Of a stretch of 64,000 nt of DNA, positions 1 through 9,119 are shown piece by piece; the stretch's first letter is position 1, and the number at the start of each line of letters is the position of its first letter. Both the position numbers and the translations under genes were made by a program. Below the pieces are notes generated by a model. It ran no database searches and was not told the DNA's origin. It saw only the letters and a program-made list of their open reading frames with translations. The stretch covers positions 92,484 through 156,483 of the forward strand of contig NZ_PYWA01000008.1 of the NCBI RefSeq assembly GCF_003056335.1, in the 5' to 3' direction. The stretch comes from Paracoccus indicus. Its GTDB lineage: Bacteria > Pseudomonadota > Alphaproteobacteria > Rhodobacterales > Rhodobacteraceae.

Positions 1-1
1 C

Positions 2-109
2 GAGATCCTGTTCCTGCATCGCAAGCTGGGCGGATTGTTCCTGCTGCTGTCACGGCTGCGGGTTCAGGTCGACCTTGACCGGATGCTGCGCAGGCTGGGC
101 GTCAGCTGA
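2..109 (+). CDS. C-terminal end of an unidentified protein (5' part outside window)
   Basis: An open frame enters from the left edge and ends at TGA 107-109, giving 35 residues (EILFLHRKLGGLFLLLSRLR and more) rich in Leu and Arg. The FLHRKLGGLFLLL stretch resembles the C-terminal tail of AarF/ABC1/UbiB-type kinases, but no catalytic motif lies inside the window, so that identity is only a guess. It converges with the next gene and overlaps its 3' end by 8 bases. Confidence 0.5.
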   Translation, partial: EILFLHRKLGGLFLLLSRLRVQVDLDRMLRRLGVS

Positions 110-362
110 CCTGATCGGACAGGCTGTCGCCCGCCAGGATGGCCACGCGGCTGAATTCGTCCGCCATGGCCAGTTCAAGGGCGCTGCCCTCGGTGGGAAC
201 GGCGCCGGGGTCTTCCTGACCGTCGCGCATCACCTCGCGGGCGGACATCCAGTCCAGCAACGGTGCGCGGTCCTGTTCGGGCAAGGCTGCGATCAGGCGC
301 GACAGAATGCGACGATGGGCCAGAAGACGGCCCTCGAGGGCGCTTGGGGTGGTATCGGTCAT
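102..362 (-). CDS. small hypothetical protein (86 aa)
   Basis: An 86-residue acidic, helix-rich protein starting MTDTTPSALEGRLLAHRRIL. The start is preceded on the minus strand by AAAAGGAAAATGCC, where AAGGA is a plausible ribosome site. No signal peptide, membrane segment or known motif is visible. It converges with the upstream partial gene. I do not recognise the family; codon use is consistent with a real high-GC gene, but function is unknown. Confidence 0.55.
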   Translation of the reverse strand: MTDTTPSALEGRLLAHRRILSRLIAALPEQDRAPLLDWMSAREVMRDGQEDPGAVPTEGSALELAMADEFSRVAILAGDSLSDQVS

Positions 363-479
363 GGCATTTTCCTTTTGCGGATCAAGGTCTGAACACGGGC
401 GCGGCCCGCGAAGTTCCTGCTATGGAACAAGGCTGCCACGCATGAGTTGTGACGCGCAACCGATACGGGAGATTGGCCG

Positions 480-1091
480 ATGTGGAACTGGGTATCGGAG
501 AACAGCGGTGTCGTTCAGGCGGCATTGTCGGCCGTCACGGCACTGGTCTGGATGGTCTATCTGCACATCATCGTCTCGGGGTTGCGGCGACAGCGCCGGA
601 CCGAGATCCTGGTGCATCTGGGCGGTGCGCGCGATCTTTCCGCCCGCATCCTCGTCAGCAACCTAGGATTCGAGCCGATCTACGTGCTGGAGATCATGCT
701 GTCGGTGCATACGACCAAAGGTGAACGTGTGTCCTCGGTGGCCGACCGGACCGAGATTGCCCACGAACAGCACAAGACCCCGCGCGAAGCGACGCTGCAA
801 GGTCCGATGAAATCGGGTGAATCGGTCGATATCGGCAGCGTCACCGATCTGCTGGACCGCGCCCGGCACAACAGCTTCGAGAATATCGACCTTGAGGACA
901 TCACGCAGGTCGAGGTGACCGTCGCCGCCCTGACGGCCGCCGACAGCCGCGTTGCCGCCGCGACCCGCCGTTTCCTGCTGAAGCACAACGAGGACACCAT
1001 CTGCCTTGTGCCCAAGAACCTCTATGCCAAGCAGATCAGGTCACGTTGGCGCCGCCGCAAGATCGAACAGCGCCTGCGCCAGCTTCTGTGA
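480..1091 (+). CDS. hypothetical membrane-anchored protein (203 aa)
   Basis: A 203-residue protein with one clear N-terminal hydrophobic segment (about residues 10-33, VVQAALSAVTALVWMVYLHI) followed by a polar, probably cytosolic domain of mixed alpha/beta character and a strongly basic tail (RSRWRRRKIEQRLRQLL). A GGGAG ribosome site precedes ATG 480. It stands alone and converges with the nucleotide-sugar dehydrogenase gene 3 bases away. Similar single-TM proteins are annotated as hypothetical in Rhodobacteraceae; I cannot assign a role. Confidence 0.65.
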   Translation: MWNWVSENSGVVQAALSAVTALVWMVYLHIIVSGLRRQRRTEILVHLGGARDLSARILVSNLGFEPIYVLEIMLSVHTTKGERVSSVADRTEIAHEQHKTPREATLQGPMKSGESVDIGSVTDLLDRARHNSFENIDLEDITQVEVTVAALTAADSRVAAATRRFLLKHNEDTICLVPKNLYAKQIRSRWRRRKIEQRLRQLL

Positions 1092-1094
1092 CGA

Positions 1095-2270
1095 TCAGTC
1101 CGCGCCGAACAGATCGCGCGTATAGAGGCGATCGCGGACATCGTGCAGGTCCTGCGTGACGCGGTTGGCGACGATCAGATCGGCGCGGGCCTTGAAGGCT
1201 TCCAGATCGTTGATCACCTCGGATCCGAAGAAGCTGTTCTCGGGCATGGCGGGTTCGTGGACGATAACCTCCAGCCCCTTGGCCTTCAGCCGCTTCATGA
1301 TGCCCTGCACCGCACTTTGCCGGAAATTGTCCGAACCCGCCTTCATCACAAGGCGATAGATGCCGACAACCTTGGGGTTCCGCGCCAGGATCGCCTCGGC
1401 GATGGTGTCCTTGCGGGTGCGATTGGCATCGACGACGGCGGCGATCAGGTTCTGTGGCACGTCGCGATAGTTGGCCAGCAGTTGCTTGCTGTCCTTGGGC
1501 AGGCAATAGCCGCCATAGCCGAAGGACGGGTTGTTGTAATGCGTCCCGATGCGCGGATCGAGGCCCACGCCCTCGATGATCTGGCGGCTGTCCAGCCCCT
1601 GAGCCATGGCATAGCTGTCCAATTCGTTGAAATAGGCCACGCGCAGCGCAAGATAGGTGTTGGCGAACAGCTTGATCGCCTCGGCCTCGGTCGATCCTGT
1701 CAGAAGGATCGGCACATCGTCTTCCATCGCCGCCTCGGCCAGCAGATCGGCAAAGGCACGGCCACGGGGGCTGTCCTCGCCCACGACGATGCGTGATGGG
1801 TGCAGGTTGTCATGCAGCGCAAGACCTTCGCGCAGGAATTCCGGGCTGAAGATGACCTGATCGGTGCCCAAGTTTTTACGCAGCTGCCGCGTGAAGCCCA
1901 CCGGCACGGTCGATTTTACCACGATCAGCGCCTGCGGGGCCAGCCGGATCACGTCGGCGATGACCGCCTCGACGCTGGAGGTGTCGAAATAATTCGTCAC
2001 CGGGTCGTAGTTCGTGGGCGTCGCCACGATGACCACATCGGCATCGCGATAGGCGACGGCGGGATCGGTGGTCGCTGTCAAATCCAGCCTGCGATGCTTC
2101 AGGTGGTCCGAGATGTCGTCGTCGACGATGGGGCACTGCCGACCGTTCAGCATCGCCACGCGGGCTTCGTCCACGTCCAGCGCGCGGACGCTGTTGCGCT
2201 CGGCCAGCAGGACGGCATTGGACAGCCCGACATAGCCGATGCCGGCCACCGCAATTCGTTTTCCCGCCAT
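1095..2270 (-). CDS. ugd: UDP-glucose 6-dehydrogenase / nucleotide sugar dehydrogenase
   Basis: Oxidises UDP-glucose to UDP-glucuronate with two NAD+ (UGDH family), supplying acidic sugars for polysaccharide. The N-terminal Rossmann fold shows [18 protein letters not shown]. The middle has the [20 protein letters not shown] helix, and the catalytic cysteine sits in [15 protein letters not shown]. The C-terminal UDP-binding domain follows ([20 protein letters not shown]). I take ATG 2270 (MAGKRIAV) rather than the upstream in-frame ATG at 2348 because the Rossmann strand begins just after it; this gives 391 aa, normal for the short Ugd type. It fits the polysaccharide genes at 10-19 kb but is transcribed separately. 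Confidence 0.92.
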   Translation of the reverse strand: MAGKRIAVAGIGYVGLSNAVLLAERNSVRALDVDEARVAMLNGRQCPIVDDDISDHLKHRRLDLTATTDPAVAYRDADVVIVATPTNYDPVTNYFDTSSVEAVIADVIRLAPQALIVVKSTVPVGFTRQLRKNLGTDQVIFSPEFLREGLALHDNLHPSRIVVGEDSPRGRAFADLLAEAAMEDDVPILLTGSTEAEAIKLFANTYLALRVAYFNELDSYAMAQGLDSRQIIEGVGLDPRIGTHYNNPSFGYGGYCLPKDSKQLLANYRDVPQNLIAAVVDANRTRKDTIAEAILARNPKVVGIYRLVMKAGSDNFRQSAVQGIMKRLKAKGLEVIVHEPAMPENSFFGSEVINDLEAFKARADLIVANRVTQDLHDVRDRLYTRDLFGAD

Positions 2271-2363
2271 ATGTCGCCGAAGCCCCGCTGATTTGTGCCG
2301 CACCAGCTTAGCAGGCGGTGCGGGCGCCGCAATGGCACCCGCATTCACCTTTCGGGGGATGGT

Positions 2364-4505
2364 TCAGGCCGTCTGCTTGGCCTTGGCCCGCCATGCGTGC
2401 AATGCCGGTTCGGTATAGCCCGAGGGCTGCTGCGTCCCGGTCAGGATCAGCTCGCGCGCGGCATTGAAGGCGGGGCCGTCGAAGCCCGGCGCCATGGGGC
2501 GATAGGCGGGATCGCCCGCGTTCTGCGCATCGACCTTGGCGGCCATGCGGCGAAGGGCCTCCTCTACCTGATCGCGGGTGATCAGCCCGTGTTCCAGCCA
2601 GTTGGCCAGATATTGGGCGCTGATCCGGCAGGTGGCGCGGTCTTCCATCAGTTGCACGTCGTCGATGTCGGGCACCTTGGAACAGCCGATGCCCTGATCG
2701 ACCCACCGCACGACATAGCCCAGGATCCCCTGTGCGCTGTTGTCCAGTTCGCGCATCACCTGATCCTGCGGGATAGGACCGTCGGCCAAGGCAGGCGTCA
2801 GCAGCAGGTCCAGACCGGGCAGGGGCTGGTCCTTCAGCTCATCCTGACGGGCGGCGACATCGACCTGATGATAGTGCAGCGCATGCAGAACGGCGGCGGT
2901 GGGGCTGGGCACCCATGCGGTCGTGGCACCCGATTTCGGGTGGCCGATCTTGACCTCCAGCATCTCGGCCATGGCATCGGGCTTGGCCCACATGCCCTTG
3001 CCGATCTGGCCGCGCCCCTTCATGCCAGCGGCAAGCCCGATCAGCACGTTGCGATCCTCGTATGCCTTCAGCCATGTCGAGGTCTTCATGCCGTCGCGCC
3101 CGACAAAGGGACCCGCTTGCATCGAGGTATGGATCTCGTCACCCGTGCGGTCGAGGAAACCGGTGTTGATGCAGACGATGCGGTTGCGGATCGCGTGGAT
3201 GCATGCAGCAAGATTGGCGCTGGTGCGGCGTTCCTCATCCATCAGGCCCAGCTTGACGGTGTTCGGCGCAAGGCCCAGCACTTTTTCGACATGGGTGAAG
3301 ACCTCATCGGCGAAGGCCGCTTCCTCGGGGCCGTGCATCTTGGGTTTGACGACATAGATCGCACCCTTGCGGCTGTTGCCCAGACCTTCGGTCCGCTTCA
3401 AGTCGTGGATGGCGCAGGCGGTGGTGACCATCGCGTCCATCAGCCCTTCGGGGGTGGGCTGGCCGTCCAGCATCACGGCATCGGTGGTCATCAGGTGGCC
3501 GACATTGCGTACCAGCAGCAGCGCGCGACCGGGCAGGGTCAGGGTGCTGCCATCGGGGCGGGTGATCTGGCGGTCATCGGCCAGGCGGCGGGTCATGGTC
3601 TTGCCGCCCTTCTCGAAGCTCTCGGTCAGATCGCCCTTCATCAGGCCCAGCCAATTGCCATAGACGGCCACCTTGTCGGCGGCATCGACGGCAGCGACGC
3701 TGTCCTCGCAGTCCTGGATGGCGGTCAGGGCGGCCTCGACCACCACGTCGCGCAATCCGCTGGCCGAGGCGGCGCCGATCGGGTGGTCTGGGTTCAGCAC
3801 CAGTTCGACATGCAGCCCGTGATGGCGCAGTACCAAGGCGGTGTCATCGCCATCCTTGCGCGTGCCGACGAAGGCCGAGGGATCGGCCAGCGCGACCTGC
3901 TGGCCATCGACCGTTGCGCGCAGACCCGAGCCATCGGCCATATAATCCGTGACATCCGCGTGGCTGCCTGTCGCCAATGGGAAGCTGTCGTCCAGGAAGG
4001 CTGCGGCCTTTGCGACGACCGCATCACGCCGCGCCGTGTCGAAGCCGCCCGAAGGCACCGGCCCCATGACGTCCGACCCATACATCGCATCGTAAAGCGA
4101 CCCCCACCGCGCATTCGCCGCATTCAGCGCAAAGCGGGCATTGCTGACCGGCACGACCAATTGCGGACCGGCGAGGGTTGCGATCTCGGGGTCGACATCG
4201 CCGTTCTGCACGGTGAAGGGCGCGGGCTCGGACACCAGATAGCCGATGCTGGTCAGGAATTCGCGATAGGCCTCGGGGTCCATCCGCGGGTTCGCCCGAT
4301 GCCAGTCGTCGATCTTGCCCTGCAGGTCGGCGCGGCGTTCCAGGAGCGCGCGATTGCGGTCCCCGAATTCCGCCAGCATCGCGGCATAGCCCTTCCAGAA
4401 GTCATCCGACTGAACACCGGTCCCCGGCAGAACCCGGGTGTCGATGAATTCTGCAAGCTGGCCGTCGATCTGAAGGCCGTGGCGATGGGTGGTGCTGGCG
4501 GTCAT
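2364..4505 (-). CDS. glcB: malate synthase G
   Basis: Condenses glyoxylate with acetyl-CoA to malate (glyoxylate/glycolate metabolism, cytosolic). The 713-residue length matches the G isoform (about 720), not the shorter A form. Recognisable stretches are KPKMHGPEEAAFADEVF, LGLMDEERRTSANLAACIHA (Mg2+/glyoxylate region), CINTGFLDRTGDEIHTSM, and the C-terminal GIGCSKVPDIDDVQLMEDR holding the conserved Cys and Asp. The start is ATG 4505 (MTASTTHRHG), with GGAGG 6 bases upstream. Longer in-frame starts to 4655 add a non-homologous N-terminus. Divergent from the siderophore-interacting gene. Confidence 0.95.
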   Translation of the reverse strand: MTASTTHRHGLQIDGQLAEFIDTRVLPGTGVQSDDFWKGYAAMLAEFGDRNRALLERRADLQGKIDDWHRANPRMDPEAYREFLTSIGYLVSEPAPFTVQNGDVDPEIATLAGPQLVVPVSNARFALNAANARWGSLYDAMYGSDVMGPVPSGGFDTARRDAVVAKAAAFLDDSFPLATGSHADVTDYMADGSGLRATVDGQQVALADPSAFVGTRKDGDDTALVLRHHGLHVELVLNPDHPIGAASASGLRDVVVEAALTAIQDCEDSVAAVDAADKVAVYGNWLGLMKGDLTESFEKGGKTMTRRLADDRQITRPDGSTLTLPGRALLLVRNVGHLMTTDAVMLDGQPTPEGLMDAMVTTACAIHDLKRTEGLGNSRKGAIYVVKPKMHGPEEAAFADEVFTHVEKVLGLAPNTVKLGLMDEERRTSANLAACIHAIRNRIVCINTGFLDRTGDEIHTSMQAGPFVGRDGMKTSTWLKAYEDRNVLIGLAAGMKGRGQIGKGMWAKPDAMAEMLEVKIGHPKSGATTAWVPSPTAAVLHALHYHQVDVAARQDELKDQPLPGLDLLLTPALADGPIPQDQVMRELDNSAQGILGYVVRWVDQGIGCSKVPDIDDVQLMEDRATCRISAQYLANWLEHGLITRDQVEEALRRMAAKVDAQNAGDPAYRPMAPGFDGPAFNAARELILTGTQQPSGYTEPALHAWRAKAKQTA

Positions 4506-4700
4506 GCTCATCCTCCGGATTGCGGTGGAATCGGCGGCCACCGCAGGTTTCGTCAGCTTGACATACGACAGCCGCAGGGTTTTGCCAAGGTTTTTGAAAA
4601 AACTTTCCATTATTCTGACCACATCATTTTGACGCACCCCAAAATTAGTTGACAAATTTAATGGGTCATTTCACACCTGCTGCAAAGGAAAGGTCCCGTC
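4506..4700. promoter_or_regulatory. divergent promoter region glcB / siderophore-interacting gene
   Basis: This 195-base spacer is AT-richer than its surroundings. On the plus strand a TTGACA (4649-4654) lies about 50 bases before ATG 4701 and is a reasonable -35, although no good -10 follows at 17 bases. The second gene's family suggests iron control, but I could not identify a convincing Fur, Irr or RirA box. Confidence 0.3.
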
Positions 4701-5684
4701 ATGTCGCTCATGTCCAGTCACCGCCGCGTCGGCGTCATTCCTCGTGCCTCGGGGGCGGCAGCGGTCGCCGTGAAGGCGCGGGCAAGTGCATGGGATGTCC
4801 CCCTGACCGAAACGCCCGGTGTCATCAGCCTGTTTGTCTGGGGGTGCGAACTGCGCCTGACCGCCGAATCCGACAGCGCAAGGGTCGAGCTTCTGGCCCC
4901 CGAACCGCGGCTGATCGGCAACCTGCAGGACAGTGCCTCGGAACTCTTTGCCGAGGCGGGCCTGGAAGTCGCATGGGATCATGTCGACGAAGGCGCGCTT
5001 GCGCCGGGTCTTTCGTTGATGACCGTCGCCCGCGTCACATGTCCCACCCCCGGCTTTCTTCGCGTGCGTCTGCGTGGCCCCGAGGCCGAGCGTTTCAGCC
5101 GCGACAGCCTGCATTTCCGCCTGTTGCTGCCGCCCTCGGGGCGCGCACCCATCTGGCCACGGATCGGGGCCAATGGACGGACCCTCTGGCCCTCGGGCGA
5201 GGATGCGTTGCACCGCCCCGTCTATACGGTGGCCGCGCAGGGGCAGGACTGGCTGGACTTCGACATCTTCCGCCATGACGGCAGCCCGACCTGTGCATGG
5301 GCCGAAACGGTCAGCCCCGGGGCAGAGGTCGCGATCATCGGCCCGGGCGGCGGCTGGTGCCCCTCGGGCCCTGCGCTGACGCTGTTCGGGGATCAGACCG
5401 CACTCCCGGCCATCGCGCGCATCCTTCAGCTGGCGCCCGACATGGTCGCCGGTCCTGTCCGCGCCTTCATCGATGCGGATGCCGCCGACCTTGGTGCGCT
5501 GTCAGGCGATCCACGGGTCGCCATCCGGCGCGATCTGCTGACCGCCCTGCGCGACGTTCAGCTTCCCCAAGGTGGCTTCGTCTGGTTCGCGGGCCGTGCC
5601 GCCGACGCCCGCGCCGCCCGCAAGCATCTGGTCGAGCGTGGCATCGCAAAGCGCGACTTCCTTGCGGCGGCCTATTGGGACTGA
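4701..5684 (+). CDS. siderophore-interacting protein with DUF2218-like N-terminus
   Basis: Predicted cytosolic ferric-siderophore reductase of the ViuB/SIP family, which releases iron by flavin-dependent reduction. Residues about 45-95 (LFVWGCELRLTAESDSARVE ... GLEVAWDHV) resemble DUF2218, often fused to SIPs. The FAD_binding_9 region follows with RPVYTVAAQ in place of the usual RxYT motif. The SIP C-terminal part then has WAETVSPGAEVAIIGPGGG and the FVWFAGRAADARAARKHL helix. Length is 327 aa. An AAAGGAAAGG stretch precedes ATG 4701. It is not next to a siderophore receptor or synthesis gene here. Confidence 0.85.
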   Translation: MSLMSSHRRVGVIPRASGAAAVAVKARASAWDVPLTETPGVISLFVWGCELRLTAESDSARVELLAPEPRLIGNLQDSASELFAEAGLEVAWDHVDEGALAPGLSLMTVARVTCPTPGFLRVRLRGPEAERFSRDSLHFRLLLPPSGRAPIWPRIGANGRTLWPSGEDALHRPVYTVAAQGQDWLDFDIFRHDGSPTCAWAETVSPGAEVAIIGPGGGWCPSGPALTLFGDQTALPAIARILQLAPDMVAGPVRAFIDADAADLGALSGDPRVAIRRDLLTALRDVQLPQGGFVWFAGRAADARAARKHLVERGIAKRDFLAAAYWD

Positions 5685-5748
5685 GCGGCATCGGAACGGT
5701 TGCCCCAAGGCGGTTTCGTCCGCAGGATGGCCGTTGAAACACCATGTG

Positions 5749-6504
5749 ATGGCCCAAGCGATGATCCGAGCCCATCTGGCGACCTTTCCCCCGCGGGCGG
5801 GGATCCTGATGCAGACCGTCGCCTCGATCCTGCCGCAAGTGGATCGGCTGTGCATCTGCCTGAACGGGTATGACGCCATCCCGGACGCCTTTGCGAAGGA
5901 TGACCGGATCGAGGCCATGATCCCCGATCGCGACCTGAAGGACGCCGGCAAGTTCGCCTTTCCGCCTGCCGATGACGACATCGTCCTCACCATCGACGAT
6001 GACATCCTCTATCCGCCCGATTACGTCACCCGCACGATCGCTTTCTTCCGGACGCTTCCCGCCGATCGTCATGTCGTGGGTTATCTGGGCAATGCCTTCG
6101 TGATCAAGGATGACAGCGGTCGTCGAGGCTGGAAGAACTGGATGTTCCACAAGCGTGCGCCGCATGTGGTCAAGGTCGACATCCTGGGCACCGGCACGAC
6201 ATGCCAGTTGGGCCGCAACCTGCCTCGGCTGGATCAGATCGAAGATGCCAAGGGTTTTGTCGATCTGCGCCACGCTCGCCATCATGCGCAGGCCGGTCGC
6301 TGGATGTGGATCGTCCCGCGCGATGGCGGCTGGCTGACCAGCACCATGACGCAGGACCTGGAGGCGACCGGCCTGTTCCATACCGTCAATCTTGCCCGTC
6401 CTCCGGCCATGCAGGATGAATTGCGCGCCCTGATCGCCGGCATCGGTCCGCATTCCGGCGAACAGCTGGCGCGGTTGCGCGCATCGGGACTGCTGCCTGC
6501 CTAA
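5749..6504 (+). CDS. glycosyltransferase family 2-like protein
   Basis: A 251-residue protein shaped like a short GT-A glycosyltransferase. It opens with MIRAHLATFPPRAGILMQTV, has CLNGYDAIPDAF early on, and shows an acidic metal-binding run TIDDDILYPPDY, the likely DxD motif. The frame remains open upstream to 5572 but overlaps the previous gene. I place the start at ATG 5749; ATG 5761 (MIRAHLATF) is an alternative. Acceptor and sugar are unknown. It could belong with the polysaccharide genes at 10-19 kb, although betaine genes intervene. Confidence 0.65.
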   Translation: MAQAMIRAHLATFPPRAGILMQTVASILPQVDRLCICLNGYDAIPDAFAKDDRIEAMIPDRDLKDAGKFAFPPADDDIVLTIDDDILYPPDYVTRTIAFFRTLPADRHVVGYLGNAFVIKDDSGRRGWKNWMFHKRAPHVVKVDILGTGTTCQLGRNLPRLDQIEDAKGFVDLRHARHHAQAGRWMWIVPRDGGWLTSTMTQDLEATGLFHTVNLARPPAMQDELRALIAGIGPHSGEQLARLRASGLLPA

Positions 6505-6623
6505 ATCGTATCGCGTGTCTGTTTCCGCGAACCGAATGTCGCAAATCTGCCAAGACGCGGCCCCATCGGCTTTTACCTTGTGAGGGAATGCCACCGCCAA
6601 GCGCCTTGGGAACGATCCGCGCC

Positions 6624-7856
6624 ATGACATACGCACCCTCGACTGCACAGCTGATCGCCGATCGCCTGCCGGACCACGCCCTGCCGCGCGATCTCTATTG
6701 CGGGCAACAGGCCTACCGCGATGATCTGGACCTGATCTGGTATCGCGAATGGCTGTTCGCGGGGCCGTCCTGCGAATTGCCGAAGGCCGGCAGCTTCACC
6801 ACCCTGCAGGTGGGCGAATCGCCGGTGGTGATCACGCGCGGCGACGATGGCCGCCTGCGGGCCTTTCACAACGTCTGCCGGCACCGGGGCCAGCGTCTCT
6901 GCGCCAAGGCCAGCGGCAGCAACCCCAAGCTGGTCTGCCCCTATCACCAGTGGACCTACGACCTGACGGGCAAACTGGTCTTTGCGCGCGACATGGGGCC
7001 GGATTTCGACGCCTCGAAATACGGGCTGAAGCCGGTGCATTGCGTCGAGCTGGCGGGAATGGTCTTCGTCTGCCTGGCGCAGGTGCCGCCGCCGATCAGC
7101 GAGTTTGCCCAGAACGTGATGCGCTATGTCGGCCCCTCGGGGCTGACGGATGCCAAGATCGCCCATTCCAGCACCATCGTCGAGAACGGCAACTGGAAGC
7201 TGGTTCTGGAAAACAACCGCGAATGCTATCACTGCGGCGGATCGCACCCCTCGCTGTGCCGCACCTATTCCGACGATCCGCTGATGACGGTGATGGAGGG
7301 GCCGAATGCCGCCAGCCCCGAGATCCTGGACCATTGGGCGCGCTGCGACGCGGCCGATCTGCCCGCGCGCTTCGTCAACGATCCGCAGATGCAATGGCGC
7401 ATGGCCCGCGTGCCGCTGATGGACGATCAGGAAAGCTTCACCATGTCCGGGAAGGCCGCCGTCACCCGTCGCATGGGCAGCATTCCGTGGAATGATGCGG
7501 GCAGTCTGATGCTGTATCACTTCCCCTCCAGCTGGAACCACTTCCTGCCCGATCATGCCATCGTCTTCCGCATCCTGCCGATCAGCCCGACCGAGACGCA
7601 GGTCACCACCAACTGGCTGGTCCACAAGGACGCGGTCGAGGGCGTGGATTACGACGTCGAGACGCTGACCCGCGTCTGGCTGAACACAAATGACGAGGAT
7701 CGCCAGGTGGTCGAGGAAAACCAGAAGGGCATCCTCTCGCCCGCCTATCAGCCCGGACCCTATTCCCCCACGCAAGAGGCCGGGGTCATCCATTTCGTCG
7801 ATTGGTACTGCGGTCTGATGTCCGCCCGCCTTGGAATGCAGCACGCCGCAGAGTGA
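6624..7856 (+). CDS. gbcA: Rieske oxygenase, glycine betaine demethylase subunit
   Basis: Terminal oxygenase of the two-component system that demethylates glycine betaine to dimethylglycine and formaldehyde. The Rieske [2Fe-2S] motif is clear: CRHRGQRLC ... CPYHQW. The mononuclear-iron region NNRECYHCGGSHPSLC follows the GbcA pattern closely. ATG 6624 (MTYAPSTAQLIADRL) fits the family N-terminus and gives 410 aa; ATG 6588 would add 12 residues. The reductase gene follows 4 bases downstream, so the two form an operon. Carnitine or stachydrine oxygenases are related alternatives, but the CYHCxGxHP sequence favours betaine. Confidence 0.85.
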   Translation: MTYAPSTAQLIADRLPDHALPRDLYCGQQAYRDDLDLIWYREWLFAGPSCELPKAGSFTTLQVGESPVVITRGDDGRLRAFHNVCRHRGQRLCAKASGSNPKLVCPYHQWTYDLTGKLVFARDMGPDFDASKYGLKPVHCVELAGMVFVCLAQVPPPISEFAQNVMRYVGPSGLTDAKIAHSSTIVENGNWKLVLENNRECYHCGGSHPSLCRTYSDDPLMTVMEGPNAASPEILDHWARCDAADLPARFVNDPQMQWRMARVPLMDDQESFTMSGKAAVTRRMGSIPWNDAGSLMLYHFPSSWNHFLPDHAIVFRILPISPTETQVTTNWLVHKDAVEGVDYDVETLTRVWLNTNDEDRQVVEENQKGILSPAYQPGPYSPTQEAGVIHFVDWYCGLMSARLGMQHAAE

Positions 7857-7860
7857 CCCG

Positions 7861-8937
7861 ATGAAAAAGCCCCGCCTGAACTGGAATGCCGAACCCTGGT
7901 CCGACGACGAGCATCTGGAATGTGTCATGGTCGTCCCCGAGACCCGCGACACGGCCACCTTCATCTTCCGCGCACCATCGGGGGCCTGGTTCGATTACCA
8001 GCCCGGGCAGTTCGTGACGCTGGACCTGCCGGTGCCGGGGGGCAACGTGCAGCGGACCTACACGATCTCGTCCTCGCCATCGCGGCCCTTGTCGATCTCG
8101 GTGACGGTCAAGGCACAGGCGACATCGATCGGGACGCGATGGATGCTGGATCACCTGAAGCCGGGCATGCGGCTGAAGGCCTTTGGTCCGGGCGGCATCT
8201 TCAGCTTCCACCGGCATCCGGCGCAGAAATACCTGTTCATCTCGGCAGGGTCGGGCATCACGCCGATGATGTCGATGACCACATGGGCCTGGGATCAGGC
8301 GCAGAATGCCGACATCACCTTCGTTCATGCGGCACGGCGCCCATCCGACATCATCTTCCGCGAAAGATTGGAGCAGTTCGCCGCCCGCGTGCCGGGCGTC
8401 CAGCTGCGCTTCACCATCGAAGAACCCGAGCCCTATATCACCTGGACCGGATACCAAGGCCGCCTGAACCAGCTGATGCTGGGCCTGATGGCGCCCGACT
8501 ATCTGGAACGAGAGGTTTTCTGCTGCGGTCCTGAACCCTTCATGCAGGCAGTGCGCGACATGCTGATCGCGCTTGGCTACGACATGGACCGCTATCACCA
8601 GGAAAGCTTCGGCACGCCCATCGAATCCGAGGCCGAGGCGCCCGTCATCGACGACGTGGCGCCCGACGAGGATGCGCGCGCCCAGGTCACCTTCACCACC
8701 AGCGGCGTCACTGCGGCCTGTGCCGAAACCGACACCGTGCTGGCGGTGGCCAAGCGGGCCGGGCTGAACATCCCCTCGGGCTGCACCTTCGGCCTGTGCG
8801 GGACCTGCAAGATCCGCAAGACTGCGGGCGATGTGCATATGGTCCACAATGGCGGCATCAGCGACGACGACATCGCCGACGGCTGGATCCTTGCCTGCTG
8901 CTCGAACCCGATGGGACGCGTTTCGGTCGAGGTCTGA
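7861..8937 (+). CDS. gbcB: glycine betaine demethylase reductase subunit (FAD, 2Fe-2S)
   Basis: Passes electrons from NAD(P)H to the Rieske oxygenase encoded just upstream. Order of domains: FAD-binding with RTYTISSSPS (about residue 63), NAD-binding with FISAGSGITPMM, and a C-terminal plant-type ferredoxin with cysteines in PSGCTFGLCGTCKIRK and ILACCS. This FAD-NAD-ferredoxin order is the GbcB/VanB-like arrangement. Length is 358 aa. ATG 7861 (MKKPRLNW) lies 4 bases after the gbcA stop, so translation is probably coupled. Confidence 0.88.
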   Translation: MKKPRLNWNAEPWSDDEHLECVMVVPETRDTATFIFRAPSGAWFDYQPGQFVTLDLPVPGGNVQRTYTISSSPSRPLSISVTVKAQATSIGTRWMLDHLKPGMRLKAFGPGGIFSFHRHPAQKYLFISAGSGITPMMSMTTWAWDQAQNADITFVHAARRPSDIIFRERLEQFAARVPGVQLRFTIEEPEPYITWTGYQGRLNQLMLGLMAPDYLEREVFCCGPEPFMQAVRDMLIALGYDMDRYHQESFGTPIESEAEAPVIDDVAPDEDARAQVTFTTSGVTAACAETDTVLAVAKRAGLNIPSGCTFGLCGTCKIRKTAGDVHMVHNGGISDDDIADGWILACCSNPMGRVSVEV

Positions 8938-9067
8938 GCGCCTGCGGCCCTTGTCCTGCAAGCTGCACGGCGACATTGCCGAAGGTGCCTTCGGTAGGCA
9001 GCGGCATGGATGAAGCCATCCAATCCGCCTTGTCCGCCCGTTAGGGCATCAACGCCCCCGGAACGCA

Positions 9068-9097
9068 GACGGGCGACACGTGAGAGTGCCGCCCGTC
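9068..9097 (-). terminator. possible hairpin terminator downstream of RTX gene
   Basis: GACGGGCG (9068-9075) pairs perfectly with CGCCCGTC (9090-9097) across a 14-base loop, 22 bases past the RTX stop codon. No T tract follows on the minus strand, so it may be only an RNA-stabilising hairpin. The preceding stretch 8938-9067 after gbcB holds another short hairpin (CCGAAGG/CCTTCGG, around 8979-8994) and no gene. Confidence 0.35.
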
Positions 9098-9119
9098 ATG
9101 GTCATGCAGATCCGGTCGA

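Noticed and set aside
2295..4652. 785-residue open frame on the plus strand
   Set aside because: It is the antisense shadow of malate synthase G; high-GC DNA leaves long open frames opposite real genes, and the translation has no domain.
4649..4671. RirA-type iron box TGA-N9-TCA upstream of the siderophore-interacting gene
   Set aside because: The TGA and TCA present are 13 bases apart, not 9, so the match is not convincing.
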